A DNA stretch of 64,000 nucleotides. It comes from Micromussa lordhowensis. Its lineage: Eukaryota > Cnidaria > Anthozoa > Scleractinia > Lobophylliidae. Under the pieces are notes generated by a model. That model did not search any database, was not told where the DNA came from, and worked only from the letters and a program-made list of their open reading frames with translations. Positions within the stretch are counted from its first letter, which is position 1; every line of letters starts with the position of its first letter. Made by a program: the position numbers and the translations under genes. This document shows, one piece after another, positions 62,813 through 64,000 of the stretch. The stretch lies in contig OZ026605.1 in assembly GCA_964020085.1 (NCBI GenBank), forward strand, positions 647,201-711,200. The letters run 5' to 3'.

Positions 62813-62852
62813 ACTTCTGAAGATGTATGTTGTAACATACGAAACGTCAAGT
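62813..62852 (+). other. hammerhead-ribozyme-like motif
   Basis: ACTT, CTGAAGA, T, a perfect 7-bp hairpin GTATGTT-GT-AACATAC, GAAACGTC, AAGT. This matches the CUGANGA and GAAA core, an A15.1-U16.1 pair and a C at the cleavage position. Stem III is collapsed to C-G. Stem I is four pairs. One extra U before stem II departs from consensus. Confidence 0.5.
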
Positions 62853-63196
62853 CAATACAGTTGAGTTTTTAGACCATGTGTTGTCTATGTTTGTTTCAGT
62901 TTTGAGGTACTTTCTTCCAATCCCATTCAAACTTCGCTGATTTGTGCAATGAAAGATACATGCACATTCTGCGAAAAAGCTTGAAATGATGTCACTTATA
63001 TTCATGGCAAATATGGCAGTCGGAGTCGTAGACGTACACTGGAGCTTGTCGTCTTTGATTTCAACGACAAGAGTTCATTTCTTTTGTCCTTTATTATTTA
63101 CATTTTTAAGCCACAGTAGGGTGCAGATAATAATTGTCCTAATTAGCAAAGAATGTGTAGGATTCTAGTAGTCTTAGTTTTTTCGTGACTAACTCT

Positions 63197-63273
63197 TGAC
63201 GGTCACGCGAATTACCTTTGACCGTCTCGTGACGGTCATCATCTGTGAAAGAAGTCACGCCAACCTTTGACGG
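63197..63273. promoter_or_regulatory. cluster of TGACGGTCA motifs before the BTB gene
   Basis: TGACGGTCA occurs at 63197-63205 and 63230-63238, its reverse-type TGACCGTC at 63219-63226, and half copy TTTGACGG at 63266-63273. The last ends 40 bp before the ATG. Overlapping TGACC/GGTCA half sites could bind bZIP or nuclear-receptor proteins; the factor is unknown. Confidence 0.4.
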
Positions 63274-63312
63274 AACCATATCGGCCCAAACTTGGTTTTT
63301 AAATAACTTTAG

Positions 63313-64000
63313 ATGGCAGGCTTATCACAGAATCGTGATAACTGCGAACATGATGCTAAACGTAAAAAAAAAATCAAACACGTTTTCAAACCACAAGAAA
63401 CGCCGCAACACCCATGTGACGTTACTCTGGTAGTCAATGGTGGGAAAGCAGAATTTAAAGCTCATGGAGATGTTCTTTCAGAGGCAAGTCCTTTCTTTCA
63501 AAAGCTACTGAGCAGCGGCATGAAGGAGTCTAACGAAGGTGTAGTTCGGTTGGAGATGTTTAGTGAAGCTGTTATGGCGTTAACATTGGAGTTTATTTAC
63601 ACTGGTGGCGCTCAGATATCCACTCTAGAGATTGCTGAAGGCCTAATAGTTTTCGCTGACTATTTGTTTCTTCCAAAACTCAAAACTCTCGCCAAGGGAG
63701 TTGCAGTAAGCCTACAGACGTTGAACATGTCAAATTGCATTTCAAGTTACAATTTTGCCGAAATATACCAATGCGAGGAACTTTTGTCCAAGGCCAGACG
63801 GTTTATCCTTTCAAATTTCACCACCGTGGCGAAAACAGAAGAGTTTATGAACATGTCAAGCAAACGAATTGAAATGTGGATTTCAAGCGATGATATAAAT
63901 GTTAGTGCAGAGGAAGATGTGTTTAAGATCATTCTAACATGGATTAACCGTGACAAAAGTGAACGAAAAAAACATTTCGCCGAACTGTTTCGACATGTTC
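63313..64000 (+). CDS. BTB-BACK (Kelch-like) protein, 3' truncated by window
   Basis: The frame is open from ATG 63313 to the window end (229 codons). After a basic head, CDVTLVVNGGKAEFKAHGDV begins a BTB fold that runs through SEASPFFQKLL and LEFIYTG to about residue 135. A BACK domain follows, with YNFAEIYQCEELLSKARRFI and AEEDVFKIILTWI. Such proteins are usually Cullin-3 ubiquitin ligase adaptors with C-terminal Kelch repeats, which would lie past the window. No intron is seen so far. A run of ten A (codons RKKKI) near the start is a risk point for sequencing errors. The ATG is the only one before the domain; an upstream start is not excluded. Confidence 0.88.
   Translation, partial: MAGLSQNRDNCEHDAKRKKKIKHVFKPQETPQHPCDVTLVVNGGKAEFKAHGDVLSEASPFFQKLLSSGMKESNEGVVRLEMFSEAVMALTLEFIYTGGAQISTLEIAEGLIVFADYLFLPKLKTLAKGVAVSLQTLNMSNCISSYNFAEIYQCEELLSKARRFILSNFTTVAKTEEFMNMSSKRIEMWISSDDINVSAEEDVFKIILTWINRDKSERKKHFAELFRHV

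Larger units (their letters stand above)
61396..63312. other. divergent intergenic region
   Basis: This 1.9 kb separates the divergently transcribed glycosyltransferase and BTB genes. It holds a repeat (about 61900-62260), a hammerhead-like motif (62813-62852), a 14-bp palindrome GTTATAGCTATAAC (62795-62808) and a motif cluster at 63197-63273. The open frame at 61697-62278 falls in repeat sequence and is not called. Confidence 0.55.

Overview
The window looks like nuclear DNA of a cnidarian, most likely a hexacorallian and plausibly a stony coral. It is AT-rich, its genes are split by GT-AG introns, and its introns carry tRNA-derived SINEs, foldback MITE-like elements and other dispersed repeats of a kind I associate with coral genomes. 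The organism call is an inference from memory and was not searched. No prokaryotic, viral or CRISPR signal was seen.

Five gene loci are supported, with exon boundaries read from splice sites and codon phase. (1) 544-10823, plus: the 3' thirteen exons of a leucine-rich-repeat protein of the LRRC74/ribonuclease-inhibitor type ending in two canonical EF hands; its 5' end is not found. (2) 13861-27973, plus: a complete SLC4-family sodium/bicarbonate transporter of about 1,220 residues. Its second and third exons have phases that forbid their use together, so the gene must make alternative N-termini. (3) 32220-46828, minus: a giant coiled-coil protein of about 4,063 residues encoded by only two huge exons (5.3 and 6.9 kb), with an in-register array of nineteen 28-residue repeats. 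(4) 56133-61395, minus: a Golgi type II beta-1,4-N-acetylgalactosaminyltransferase of the B4GALNT3/4 type (PA14 plus CHGN-like catalytic domain) in five exons, with an apparent frameshift about twenty codons before its stop. (5) 63313-64000, plus: the 5' part of a BTB-BACK (Kelch-like) gene cut by the window edge.

The stretches between genes hold repeats and a few possible regulatory elements: a compact TATA-Inr/short-ORF/poly(A)-signal unit at 49.2-49.4 kb, paired E2F-type sites at 55.33-55.41 kb, a cluster of TGACGGTCA motifs before the BTB gene, and three hammerhead-ribozyme-like motifs. A three-copy tandem repeat of about 147 bp lies in the probable 3' UTR of the coiled-coil gene and carries its candidate poly(A) signals.

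The genes do not form an operon and share no obvious pathway. The strongest leads are the 28-residue repeat array, the phase-exclusive exon pair in the SLC4 gene, the frameshift in the glycosyltransferase, and the ribozyme-like motifs.
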